Source: Methanosarcina thermophila TM-1 (GTDB lineage: Archaea; Halobacteriota; Methanosarcinia; Methanosarcinales; Methanosarcinaceae). Taken from it: DNA of 64,000 nt. This document shows positions 9,121 to 17,553 of the stretch, in pieces. Numbering within the stretch: the first letter of the stretch is position 1; each line of letters opens with the position of its first letter. Both the position numbers and the translations under genes were made by a program. The notes below the pieces were generated by a model. It was not told the origin of the DNA. It worked only from the letters and a program-made list of their open reading frames with translations, and did not search any database. The DNA is taken from contig NZ_CP009501.1 of the NCBI RefSeq assembly GCF_000969885.1, positions 496,001 through 560,000 on the forward strand. The letters run 5' to 3'.

Positions 9121-10038
9121 TCAGAACACAGTCTTCCAATCATCCTTCATGCTGACCACAACCCAGCCCCGTTCCTTTGCCATCTGTAGCGTCTTCTCGC
9201 TTCCCTCATCGTAGGCGTACTCTCGCTTTGCATCGTCATGGCGGAGCAGCAAAGATAGAGAGCGAAAACCGCTTTTCTGTGCCAGCCACAGCATGTGCAG
9301 ATCTCCATCCGAATTGCCGGCAGCCAGGATGGGCTTGCGACCAATATGCAGTTCGATATTGACCGGCTTTCCTGCTCCGTCGTCGATGGGATCAACCAGA
9401 CCTCTCCTGCGGAAAATCACTGGTCCCTCATCAGTCATTCGGGTCTCAAATGAGATGTTGCTGCCGATAACTCGCTCTCTTGGGATATTGTAGATCTCCT
9501 CCGAGATCACACGCATAAAGCTCATGCCGCCACCAGATGCTAGGTAAACTTTAAAGCCGCTATCGCCCAGGTAGTGCACAAGTTCAACCATAGGCTTGTA
9601 CGTCAGATCTTTGTACAGCATGCCAAAACGGGGATGTTTGGCAGTCTCCAGGAACTCTTTAGCCATAAGCATGAAATCGTCCTGAGACATGCCGGCGTGA
9701 GAATCAAAGACCATCTGCATCAGCAACTTAACATCGCCGCCAGCATGGGGATCAAGCCTGAAAAAGTAAGTCAAGTCGCCCGTTGCCGCTGCCTTAAAAT
9801 GTGGCTGATCCAGAAGCGCAGGGTCTGCCTCAGCCAGCTGTTTCAGCCGGTCTATGACAAAGAAAACCTGAACATAGACAGGCTTCTCCACCCACATGGT
9901 TCCATCGTTGTCCAGAATGGCAATTCTCTCGGTTTCTGGCACAAAATCAGTGCTCTCAGGATTTGTGGTGGCGTTTACATAACTGATGATTGCTTTCTTA
10001 GCTGGTGTTTCGTTCCATAATGAGAGAATTCCGGACAT
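9121..10038 (-). CDS. HAD-family hydrolase of the sulfatase cluster
   Basis: About 305 residues; haloacid-dehalogenase-superfamily hydrolase of the phosphoserine-phosphatase-like type. Motif I is DNDGT (D43 nucleophile, D45 acid/base), motif II the Ser in YLASGGG, and motif IV the GNSDGD acidic pair that would hold Mg2+. No signal peptide, so cytoplasmic. ATG 10038 has a GAGGA element eight bases upstream; the frame opens at a TTG 51 bp earlier, which lacks one. It is the last gene of a three-gene minus-strand operon after the sulfatase (stop 10092). Such HAD proteins accompany bacterial sulfatases, which suggests removal of a phosphate from the same substrate pathway; that role is inference. 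Confidence 0.85.
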   Translation of the reverse strand: MSGILSLWNETPAKKAIISYVNATTNPESTDFVPETERIAILDNDGTMWVEKPVYVQVFFVIDRLKQLAEADPALLDQPHFKAAATGDLTYFFRLDPHAGGDVKLLMQMVFDSHAGMSQDDFMLMAKEFLETAKHPRFGMLYKDLTYKPMVELVHYLGDSGFKVYLASGGGMSFMRVISEEIYNIPRERVIGSNISFETRMTDEGPVIFRRRGLVDPIDDGAGKPVNIELHIGRKPILAAGNSDGDLHMLWLAQKSGFRSLSLLLRHDDAKREYAYDEGSEKTLQMAKERGWVVVSMKDDWKTVF

Positions 10039-10091
10039 TATCAATTCCTCTTCTCGCTGGTAAAAGCTGAGGCTTAACCTGTCCTTCAACC

Positions 10092-11597
10092 TCAGGTGCT
10101 CCCGATTCCATGCAAGAGTTTTTCCATTACCCGATCAACGGTAAAGCTAGCTGCTTTCTGGCGCGGAGGGAATTCTTTAAACGTTGCCAGAAAATCACCA
10201 ACGACACTCTGGGCAGGCACCAGCAGGAAGGCATGATCGAGAAGCCAGTCATAATAGGTATTTGAAGTCTGATCCGCCCTTTCATAAGGATCGGTGCGCA
10301 GGTTGAATATTTTTGGTATGCGCAGCGGGACAAAAGGTTCAGCCCAGACCTGGAGCGTGCCGATGGCGCGCTGCTCCATAAAGACCATTTTCCAGTTATC
10401 GTACCTGAGAGCTACCAGGTCTCCATCGTCGGAGAAGTAAAAGAATTCAGTCCGTGGAGATTTTTCTTCCTTCCCAGTCAGGTAGGGAAGAAGATTATAA
10501 CCGTCAAGATGCACCTTGAAAGTTTTATCTCCTGCTTTGTAGCCTTTTTTGAGTTTTTCCTTAATATCCGGCTCTCCTGCTGCTGCAAGTAAAGTGGGCA
10601 GCCAATCAAGGTGGCTCACAATCTCGTTAGAAATTGTGCCTGCAGGGATCTTGCCATGCCAGCGCATTACCTCAGGAACACGGAAAGCTCCCTCCCAGCA
10701 GGAGTTTTTCTCGTTACGGAATGGGGTCATGGCTGCATCGGGCCATGAGTTCATATGTGGTCCGTTGTCCGTGCTGTAGATAACAATAGTATCATCCGCA
10801 ATGCCTATTTCGTCCAGCAGGTCGAGAAGCACGCCTACCTGCCGATCGTGCTCAATCATGGCGTCATGGTACGCGGATTGCCAGCGCCCCGACTGTCCCC
10901 GTATTCTTTCCGGGATGTGAGTCCTGAAATGCATTCTTGTGGTATTGAACCATAGAAAGAACGGCTTTTCCGCTTCATGCTGACGTTTGATAAAATCGAT
11001 GGCTGCATCCAGAAATTCTTGGTCTACTTCTTCCATTCTTTTTCTGGTCAATGGGCCAGTATCCTCGATGCGACCATCGGCATAGCTATGGATTACACCC
11101 CTTGGACCAAAATTCTTCCGGAAATTAGGAAAGTCTTTTTCAGGTGGATAATCGCGTAATTCAGGTTCCTCTTCAGCATTCAAATGGTAAAGGTTGCCGA
11201 AGAATTCGTCAAAACCGTGGTTGGTAGGCAAATATTCGTCCCGATCCCCGAGATGGTTCTTTCCAAACTGACCTGTGGCATAACCCAGGGGTTTCAGCAG
11301 TTCGGCGATTGTAGGGTCTTCAGGCTGAATTCCTACTTTGGCTCCTGGCATTCCCACCTTGCTCAACCCTGTACGGAAGACGCTCTGTCCTGTGATGAAA
11401 GCAGCTCTCCCGGCAGTACAGCTCTGCTCCCCGTAAGAGTCCGTAAACCTGATACCTTCGTTAGCTATCCGGTCAATATTCGGTGTTCCGTAGCCCATCA
11501 GACCGTCGCTGTAGCAACTGAGGTTGCTAATGCCAATATCATCTCCCCAGATGACCAGTATGTTTGGTTTCTTTTCTGTCATTTTCCTATTCCCCAT
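10092..11597 (-). CDS. Arylsulfatase-type sulfatase with CTAGR formylglycine motif
   Basis: 501-residue sulfatase of the alkaline-phosphatase superfamily, hydrolysing sulfate esters. Metal ligands of the fold are visible in the N-terminal GDDIG segment and in STDNGPH. The active-site motif is CTAGR with the cysteine near residue 60, to be oxidised to formylglycine; it fits the C/S-x-A/P-x-R rule for anaerobic maturases. GKNHLG supplies the usual Lys/His pair. There is no signal peptide, so the enzyme is predicted cytosolic, consistent with cytosolic maturation. It sits 12 bp after the maturase gene and before the HAD gene. An internal ATG five codons downstream is an alternative start. The natural substrate cannot be told from sequence. 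Confidence 0.92.
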   Translation of the reverse strand: MGNRKMTEKKPNILVIWGDDIGISNLSCYSDGLMGYGTPNIDRIANEGIRFTDSYGEQSCTAGRAAFITGQSVFRTGLSKVGMPGAKVGIQPEDPTIAELLKPLGYATGQFGKNHLGDRDEYLPTNHGFDEFFGNLYHLNAEEEPELRDYPPEKDFPNFRKNFGPRGVIHSYADGRIEDTGPLTRKRMEEVDQEFLDAAIDFIKRQHEAEKPFFLWFNTTRMHFRTHIPERIRGQSGRWQSAYHDAMIEHDRQVGVLLDLLDEIGIADDTIVIYSTDNGPHMNSWPDAAMTPFRNEKNSCWEGAFRVPEVMRWHGKIPAGTISNEIVSHLDWLPTLLAAAGEPDIKEKLKKGYKAGDKTFKVHLDGYNLLPYLTGKEEKSPRTEFFYFSDDGDLVALRYDNWKMVFMEQRAIGTLQVWAEPFVPLRIPKIFNLRTDPYERADQTSNTYYDWLLDHAFLLVPAQSVVGDFLATFKEFPPRQKAASFTVDRVMEKLLHGIGST

Positions 11598-11609
11598 TAA
11601 GTCTTATTT

Positions 11610-12902
11610 CTATCCACTTTTCCCCTGACCGTGACAGCGTTTGAACTTTTTCCCGCTTCCGCAGGGGCAGGGCTCATTGCGTCCGGTCTGCGCAAAGGCT
11701 TCTTCTAGGGCTATAACTCTCATAACTTCGGAAGCCGGATACCCCCTGCGTATCAGACCTGCCATGAGCTTCATAGGAAAATCGATATGATGGAAGAAAG
11801 CTTTCCAGCCCTTACAAAGGTAGTTCAGACCAGATTCCCCGGTAGAGGTGACAAGAAAGCGATTCTTTGGACATTCTCCCATACAGGCGAAAAGCACATC
11901 ACATTCACAGCATACCTTTGGTAGGGTGTTACGTTTATTCTTTCCAAACCTGTACTGCTTTTCCGAAGCAGCAAGTTCAGAGATCTCTTTCTCCATAATA
12001 TTGCCAAGCAGGTATTCAGGCTCTACAAAATGGTCGCATGAGTAAAGATCCCCATTGTGCTCCAGAACAAGCCCAGCTCCACATGTTTCTTCAAAAACAC
12101 ACATGCCTGAAGGCAGCCCTAGCCATCTTCGTACAGAAGCCTCAAAAGTCTGCACAAAGAGTTTTCCCACGTCATTTCTTACCCACTCGTCAAAAATGCG
12201 GCTAAGGAAGCTCCCAAACTGTTCTGGTTGCACCGAACGGTCTGAGACAGTATTCCCTTTCTGGTAAAGGGTGTATCCTTCCTCATTGATTCTCTCTACA
12301 ACTGGAATAAATTGAATCCAGTCTGCTCCTGCTTCATCTCGCAGGAAGCGGTAGACCTCAAGCGGATGATCGGCATTTATCCTGTTTACTGTTGTAAGGA
12401 CGTTGTATTCCACTCCGTGTTTTTGTAGGAGACGCAGCCCTCGCATGACCCGGTCAAAGCTCCCCTCCCCTTTTTTATCCACCCTGTAAATATTATGCAG
12501 TTCACGCGGACCATCTATGCTGATCCCTATGAGAAAATTGTTTTCCTTAAAAAACTGGCACCATTCATCGTCCAGCAGAGTGCCGTTGGTCTGCATTGTG
12601 TTTTCAAAATTCATGCCCGGTTTTCTGTACTTTTCCTGCAGTTCGATGGCACGCCGGTAAAAGTCTATTCCCATCAGAGTTGGCTCACCTCCCTGCCAAG
12701 CAACGGTTACCTGCGGGCTGCGGTGGGCTGTGATGAGCTGCCGGATGTAATTCTCCAGCACTTCGTCTGACATGCAGAACTTGCTACCTGGATAAAGAGC
12801 CTCTTTATCCAAAAAATAACAATAAGCACACGCCAGGTTGCAGATTGAACCGGTCGGTTTTGCCAGCACATGGATTCGAGGAGGTAGATAGTTTTGTGTC
12901 AT
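11610..12902 (-). CDS. Anaerobic sulfatase-maturating enzyme (radical SAM/SPASM) with SEC-C tail
   Basis: About 430 residues. The radical SAM cluster is C21xxxC25xxC28, followed by the GGEPT SAM-binding motif and the SIDGP segment typical of anSMEs. The SPASM region contains the auxiliary cysteines (GMCVFEETCG, YSCDH, CCECDVLFACMGECP, LCKGW). The C-terminus adds a zinc-binding SEC-C motif (EPCPCGSGKK). The enzyme oxidises the active-site Cys or Ser of sulfatases to formylglycine in the absence of oxygen. ATG 12902 has GGGAGTGG directly upstream; the frame opens 33 bp earlier but without a better start. First gene of the operon with its presumed client, the sulfatase at 10092-11597. Confidence 0.93.
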   Translation of the reverse strand: MTQNYLPPRIHVLAKPTGSICNLACAYCYFLDKEALYPGSKFCMSDEVLENYIRQLITAHRSPQVTVAWQGGEPTLMGIDFYRRAIELQEKYRKPGMNFENTMQTNGTLLDDEWCQFFKENNFLIGISIDGPRELHNIYRVDKKGEGSFDRVMRGLRLLQKHGVEYNVLTTVNRINADHPLEVYRFLRDEAGADWIQFIPVVERINEEGYTLYQKGNTVSDRSVQPEQFGSFLSRIFDEWVRNDVGKLFVQTFEASVRRWLGLPSGMCVFEETCGAGLVLEHNGDLYSCDHFVEPEYLLGNIMEKEISELAASEKQYRFGKNKRNTLPKVCCECDVLFACMGECPKNRFLVTSTGESGLNYLCKGWKAFFHHIDFPMKLMAGLIRRGYPASEVMRVIALEEAFAQTGRNEPCPCGSGKKFKRCHGQGKSG

Positions 12903-12935
12903 TCCCACTCCCTTATAGGATTGTCCGCAAGCCAT

Positions 12936-13546
12936 GTGACTATGGTTGCATCATGCAGATTAATCAAATTCTGCTTGCTCAGCTCTTGAATCATGCTCAC
13001 TGCCCTTTTTAAAATCCTGAAAAACCCGGGTTATCGTGCTCTATTCTTCAACAGACTGCGCTATTCAGAGGTATGTAAATTAATCAAGCTTGTTTTTCTG
13101 GGTACTATCAGTCTCAACCTGTGTGCCGGGATTTATTAAGTGTCTTATCACAGAACCGCTTACCAGGCATCTACCGTTATATTTCTCTGTCAACCCCCAG
13201 CTGTCCTCGAGATTTCCCAGGCTTGGCATTCAATAATCCCCCTTTATATAATTATTCTTTTATATATCACCCTATTCATATTGATTAATTTTGTCGGGTC
13301 TGTTGAGGAGGATTATTCTTTTGGATTATCCATTAAAAAATCAAGAATACTTTCCTTCTCCAGTCAACCCTATTTTTCTTTCAAGACTTAACCATAAGAA
13401 AACTGCCAGTCATTGCCCTGATCAGAAAATGTAATGCGAAATCAGGAGAAGGCATTGCTTTATTTGAATTCCTCAATTATAACTGGGGATAGATCCGGCT
13501 GTAAATGCTGCTAACGGTATTTTTGGCATCGGAGGGCTTTAAAAAT
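12936..13546. other. Intergenic gap upstream of sulfatase operon
   Basis: About 610 bp. It should hold the promoter of the maturase operon. An open frame at 13140-13391 is hydrophobic and low in complexity, without a ribosome site, and I do not accept it as a gene. No other structure seen. Confidence 0.4.
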
Positions 13547-14602
13547 TCAGGGCGAACCTTCAATCCTCTCCTCATCCTGTCTCCTGTCCTCGCTTGATTC
13601 CATCAGTTTAGCCATCGGGCGTGTGCCTTCAGAACTTTCAAGAACTATCTTTACAACTATTGTAAGAGGTACAGCAATCAGAGCACCTGCTGTCCCGAGT
13701 ACGTAAGACCAGTAAAATAAAGAAAGAAACACAAGCGTCGGAGATAATTTAAGGCTTTTTCCTGCAATAGACGGGAAAACGACATCTTCTACAAGCGCAT
13801 TGATAATGGTGACGCCGACAAGGACACCCAGTGCTCCTATAAATCCATACTCGAACAGGGCAAGGAGCATAGGTGGAATAGTTGCCAGATAAAAGCCCAG
13901 GAAAGGGATATAACCGAACAGGAAGAACAGGAGACCCCATAGAACAGCAAAATCTATGCCTCCAAGAAGGAAAAGTATGGCAACTCCAATGCCCCCGACC
14001 AGATTGGTCTCAGTCCTCAGGAGCATATAGTTCACGACGGTCTTGCTCAGTTCGGTAAATCGCAAAATATGTGCTGGCTGATCTTCATTTTCTCCATGCA
14101 CTCTTTTTGGAGCACCTGCAGCATCCAGAAGTAAAAATGTTGTTGTGATAAAGATGAGCATAAGTGTTGATCCGGCGCTTAGAGCTCCTGAAATAATGTC
14201 CGTAGAAACGCTGAAAGCAAATGCTGCAATATCCTGGAGGGCTGATTCTACCGTCACTCCCGCTTCAGGCAAGTATCTTGAGACCCTGTCCAGAATACTC
14301 TGCAGCTGACTCTCATAGCTTGGAATCCTGCTGCTTAGCTGGAGTAAAGAGTTTGCAAAGAGGATTGCAGTTCCAAAAAAAACAAAAATGAAAAGCAGGA
14401 TCACAAGAAAAACACTGATCTTTCCCGGGACTCCTCTCCTCATAAGCCAGTGGACAAGGGGAGAAAAGATTAGAAAGGCAAAAAGAGAGAAAAAAACCGG
14501 CACCAATATATCTGAGATTGCCTTCATACCCAGTGTAAGGATAACTGCAGCAGTGCTGTAAATCAGAATTTTAGCCGGCGTTGAAATAGTATTTGTATTC
14601 AT
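13547..14602 (-). CDS. AI-2E/PerM family permease, copy 2
   Basis: About 350 residues, clearly paralogous to the permease at 6464-7507 along its whole length (shared AKILIYSTAAVILT-type start, GPLVHW-type loop, FGYIPFLGF region and a C-terminal MAKLMES-like tail). Membrane topology is the same eight-segment pattern. I place the start at ATG 14602, which has GGGGAT eight bases upstream and gives an N-terminus matching copy 1; the open frame reaches 14659. The C-terminal tail is charged. Preceded by the broken DUF6325-like gene in the same direction, about 105 bp away, so co-transcription is possible. Substrate unknown. Confidence 0.87.
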   Translation of the reverse strand: MNTNTISTPAKILIYSTAAVILTLGMKAISDILVPVFFSLFAFLIFSPLVHWLMRRGVPGKISVFLVILLFIFVFFGTAILFANSLLQLSSRIPSYESQLQSILDRVSRYLPEAGVTVESALQDIAAFAFSVSTDIISGALSAGSTLMLIFITTTFLLLDAAGAPKRVHGENEDQPAHILRFTELSKTVVNYMLLRTETNLVGGIGVAILFLLGGIDFAVLWGLLFFLFGYIPFLGFYLATIPPMLLALFEYGFIGALGVLVGVTIINALVEDVVFPSIAGKSLKLSPTLVFLSLFYWSYVLGTAGALIAVPLTIVVKIVLESSEGTRPMAKLMESSEDRRQDEERIEGSP

Positions 14603-14706
14603 GTTTACATCCCCAGATCTTTCCCTGGTGCTATTTTCTTCCATAATAATTCTGAGCAAAGGTTCCTGTATCAGGTTTTTATACAGGGTTTAGAGTGGAC
14701 AACTAT

Positions 14707-15242
14707 TCAGGTTGTAGCTTTTGCTCTGGATCCCGGTCTTCTTTTCTCTTCAAACTTCACTACTTCCGCCAGTTCTTCTCCAGCTGCAGCAAGCAATTCA
14801 GGTGTGAGCATACCCTGTGCTACAAGCACTCCACCTGCATCCCTGAGCTCCTGCTTCAGGCTCTTTGCCCAGAGGTGTTCGATAATAAGAATACAGGCAG
14901 CAGTACCTTCAGGGACAGCTTTGATCATGTCCAGAATTTCTTTCCTAGTGATTCCGTAATTTTCCTGGGCTACAGCCAGGATTCCTTCTTCGGTGCCTGT
15001 TCTGGCTCCCTCTCCGCCTTCGATCGCAAACCCGATAAGCCCCCATATGACAGCTCCAAAGCGCATTCTTTCCTCTTCATCGAGCTGAGTGGCTTTAATA
15101 GATTCATGTTCCCTTCTTCGTCTTTCCATATGAACAGCAGGTCAATTAGCCTGATCAGCCCTTTATCCATTACTGATTCAAGCTCACGCCGGATCTGACC
15201 GTGAAAGTCAGGGTTCTCGAATGCGATGACAAGTAGCTGCAT
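14707..15242 (-). pseudogene. DUF6325/DUF1269-like protein with frameshift
   Basis: Two overlapping frames make one protein of about 178 residues. The first runs from ATG 15242 (MQLLVIAFENPDF, then IRLIDLLFIWKDEEGN). The second continues HESIKATQLDEEE, a Gly-rich hydrophobic stretch (FGAVIWGLIGF) and IEHLWAKSLKQELRDAGG. The order and motifs match DUF6325-type proteins, a DUF1269-like group that carries a glycine-rich membrane-associated segment. The break is at the three-base C/G run at 15111-15113; one additional G on the coding strand would restore the frame. Either a recent mutation or a sequencing miscall. TATA-like sequence on this strand lies near 15435-15445. Function unknown. Confidence 0.7.
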
Positions 15243-15632
15243 CGGTCCATAAGTTACATCATTCAGTTAATCTCCCCCACTAACAATTCTGCCTGCTATC
15301 CGGTTCTCATTATGCTGTCCCAGGGCGGCAGGTGTCATACAAACAATCTGCACTTTCTCAAATATCCCTGAGTTCTTCCCCTCCTAGCGAGAACCCTGCA
15401 GTTAAAGAAAACAATCTAGCATTATGCTGTAAATGATATATAAAATTAAAACACATATAAATTAACATGTGTAATATTATAATTAAGATTTTTTAAAGGA
15501 ATAAAATGCATTTAACTGGCTTATTATTTGGGGGATATATCAAAGACAGGATTTATAGCTTTAAAGTTGGAAGGCAAGATTCTAAATGACTTCAAAGTGT
15601 TTCTTTTTCCTCCAACTTCCATTTTCTTATCC
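15243..15632. other. Intergenic gap between DUF6325-like gene and permease copy 3
   Basis: About 390 bp of AT-rich DNA. A TATA-like stretch on the minus strand near 15435-15445 could serve the DUF6325-like gene. No ORF or repeat of note. Confidence 0.4.
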
Positions 15633-16685
15633 TCATCTGATGCTGTTTATTTCCCTATTGCCCATATATTCCACGGGTCCCATTAGTCTGGCCAGCCATT
15701 TTGTTTCCTCGAAACTCTCAAGTAAAATCTTCAAAACTAATGTAAGAGGTATAGAAAGCAGCACACCTCCGAGTCCGAATACGAAATTCCAGTAAAGAAG
15801 AGCAATGAATAAAAAAGCAGGAGATAACTGCATGCTTTTTCCCATCATTGAAGGAAAAAGGATGTTCTCCGCAAGCGCATCGACAACAAAGATGATGACA
15901 ATAACCACAAGAGCTCCTAAAGGCCCATACTTGAAAAGTGCAAGCATTATAGGTGGAATAGAAGCTATGACCAGACCGATGTAAGGAATATAACTCAGCA
16001 GGAATATGAGAACTCCCCAGAGCACAGCATAATCAATGCCTACTATAAAGAGAAGGAGAGAAATTGTGAAGGCTATGACAATATTTACTTCTGCTCTTAT
16101 GACAATAAATTTTACCAGTTTCTTATTAAAATTGCTGAGTCTCAACTGGAGTTCGGATTGTTTTCCAATCTCCGGATCCGTTTTTTCAGGAGCATTAGTG
16201 GCATCTATTATAAGAAACGCTGCTGTAACTGTAATGATTCCGACTGTTGTTCCGGCGTTCACAATCCCATTAATGACGCTTGTCATTAGAGAAACTGCAA
16301 TTGACACTATACTGCGAGCAACTGATCGTACAGAAAAACCTTCATATGAGGGAATATAATTTGCAAGACTATTCACAAATGCAGTTAACTGGGCCTGATA
16401 GTTCGGGATCTGGGTTCCAAAGTCCTGTGCCGCTTTGATAGCTATAATCCCAAAAAACAGGATAACTACAATTAATAACAAAATTACCAGAATAACACTC
16501 AGTTCACCTGGAACTCCTTTTCTTTTTAGCCAGCGAGCAAGCGGGGTAAAAAGTACAGCGATGAATATAGAATAAATAATGGTTGTAAGTATAGGAGCTA
16601 TTTCCTTCATTCCTATTGTCAGGACAACGGCAAAAGTGCTGTAGATTAAAACTTTAGCTGGAAACGAACGGTTTCTCACGTTCAC
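15633..16685 (-). CDS. AI-2E/PerM family permease, copy 3
   Basis: About 350 residues, the most divergent of the three local AI-2E paralogues but with the same eight-segment plan, the LSYIPYIGL glycine region and a C-terminal membrane pair before the LESFEETKW tail. I choose GTG 16685 (protein starting NVRNRSFPAK) because AAGGAG lies eight bases upstream and the N-terminus then matches the other copies; a GTG at 16715 extends it by ten residues. The transmembrane core is Ile/Val-rich. It sits beside a LURP-one remnant, as copy 1 sits near an intact LURP-one gene. Substrate unknown. Confidence 0.87.
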   Translation of the reverse strand: MNVRNRSFPAKVLIYSTFAVVLTIGMKEIAPILTTIIYSIFIAVLFTPLARWLKRKGVPGELSVILVILLLIVVILFFGIIAIKAAQDFGTQIPNYQAQLTAFVNSLANYIPSYEGFSVRSVARSIVSIAVSLMTSVINGIVNAGTTVGIITVTAAFLIIDATNAPEKTDPEIGKQSELQLRLSNFNKKLVKFIVIRAEVNIVIAFTISLLLFIVGIDYAVLWGVLIFLLSYIPYIGLVIASIPPIMLALFKYGPLGALVVIVIIFVVDALAENILFPSMMGKSMQLSPAFLFIALLYWNFVFGLGGVLLSIPLTLVLKILLESFEETKWLARLMGPVEYMGNREINSIR

Positions 16686-16835
16686 GATTTTAACTCCTTT
16701 GGTTGTCATTTGCACACTGTGCAGTGAGGGGAGTTACTGTGAACTGAAGGGAGAAATAATATGCAAATATGAAATTACATTCTATCCTCCTCATAATAAG
16801 AAAATCAGTCTTAACCGCCTCTCCTCACTTTTCTA

Positions 16836-16973
16836 TCAATCATGTGCCATCTGGTCAAGTGCAGCCGCAATCGCCAGGATGAGTGCATTATCCTGTCCGG
16901 GCTCAATTATCTTATATAAGTCATTACCTCGCAGATCTTTAAGAATCAGGATGCTTTCCGTTAAAACGGTTGT
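16836..16973 (-). pseudogene. Remnant of a second LURP-one gene with internal deletion
   Basis: A 45-codon open stretch without a start reads ESILILKDLRGNDLYKI and then directly EPGQDNALILAIAAALDQ. The first part matches the middle of the LURP-one protein at 8443-8970 (DTLILKDVQGNEVYKL) and the second its extreme C-terminus (PGQDAALILAITAALDQM). The segment between, about 85 residues in the intact copy, is missing. The 5' half of the gene is gone too. Confidence 0.7.
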
Positions 16974-17226
16974 TTAGGAATTCTATTTTAGAATACAGGA
17001 AGATGGTAACATTTTGACTTCCAGCATGAGAAAGTGTAGCATTCCAGGCACTGTAATTTGTTCTCTATCACGCCAGACTGATAACTCCCCTTATCGATTC
17101 GCGCACATCCCCCTTGCAAGTATCCCTTTGCAAGAGCATCGATGCTTGATAGTATTTAATTATAATTATTCTTTTATGTATTTATCATTATAAAAGAAAT
17201 GGTGCAGTAAACTGTCTGGCTGTAAC

Positions 17227-17331
17227 TCATCTGATTTTTATCCTTTTTTCACAGCATTTCCTGTACTTCAACCCACTTCCACGGGGACAGAGCTTATTCC
17301 TGTTCCCTGATTTTTCTATTCCCCGATTTTC
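17227..17331 (-). pseudogene. SEC-C motif remnant
   Basis: A 35-codon stop-to-stop stretch reads NRNKLCPRGSGLKYRKCCEK, a clear SEC-C zinc motif in which one of the four metal cysteines has become Arg. It resembles the SEC-C tail of the maturase at 11610-12902 (GRNEPCPCGSGKKFKRC), but with a CC ending. No start codon. Likely the end of a lost gene. The rest of 16974-17553 shows only AT-rich DNA and a possible promoter for the debranching enzyme. Confidence 0.5.
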
Positions 17332-17553
17332 CTATGCTCCCATAAGTCCTTTTCTCGGCTATACTGACCTATCGGTAACACTGTTTCCTTCTTGAAATTC
17401 GGTTTCGTTATTTCTCTCTAATATAAGAATAAATTGAATAAGCTTTGCATACAGCACCATGCATAGATGAAAATAGGTGAATAACTTAAGTAGTGATCGC
17501 TTTTTTTCTAAACGTACAGGTATTTAATAAATCAACACTAATCAAATATATAT

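Noticed and set aside
13140-13391. 83-codon ORF upstream of the sulfatase operon
   Set aside because: No ribosome site, AT-driven hydrophobic composition, no recognisable family.
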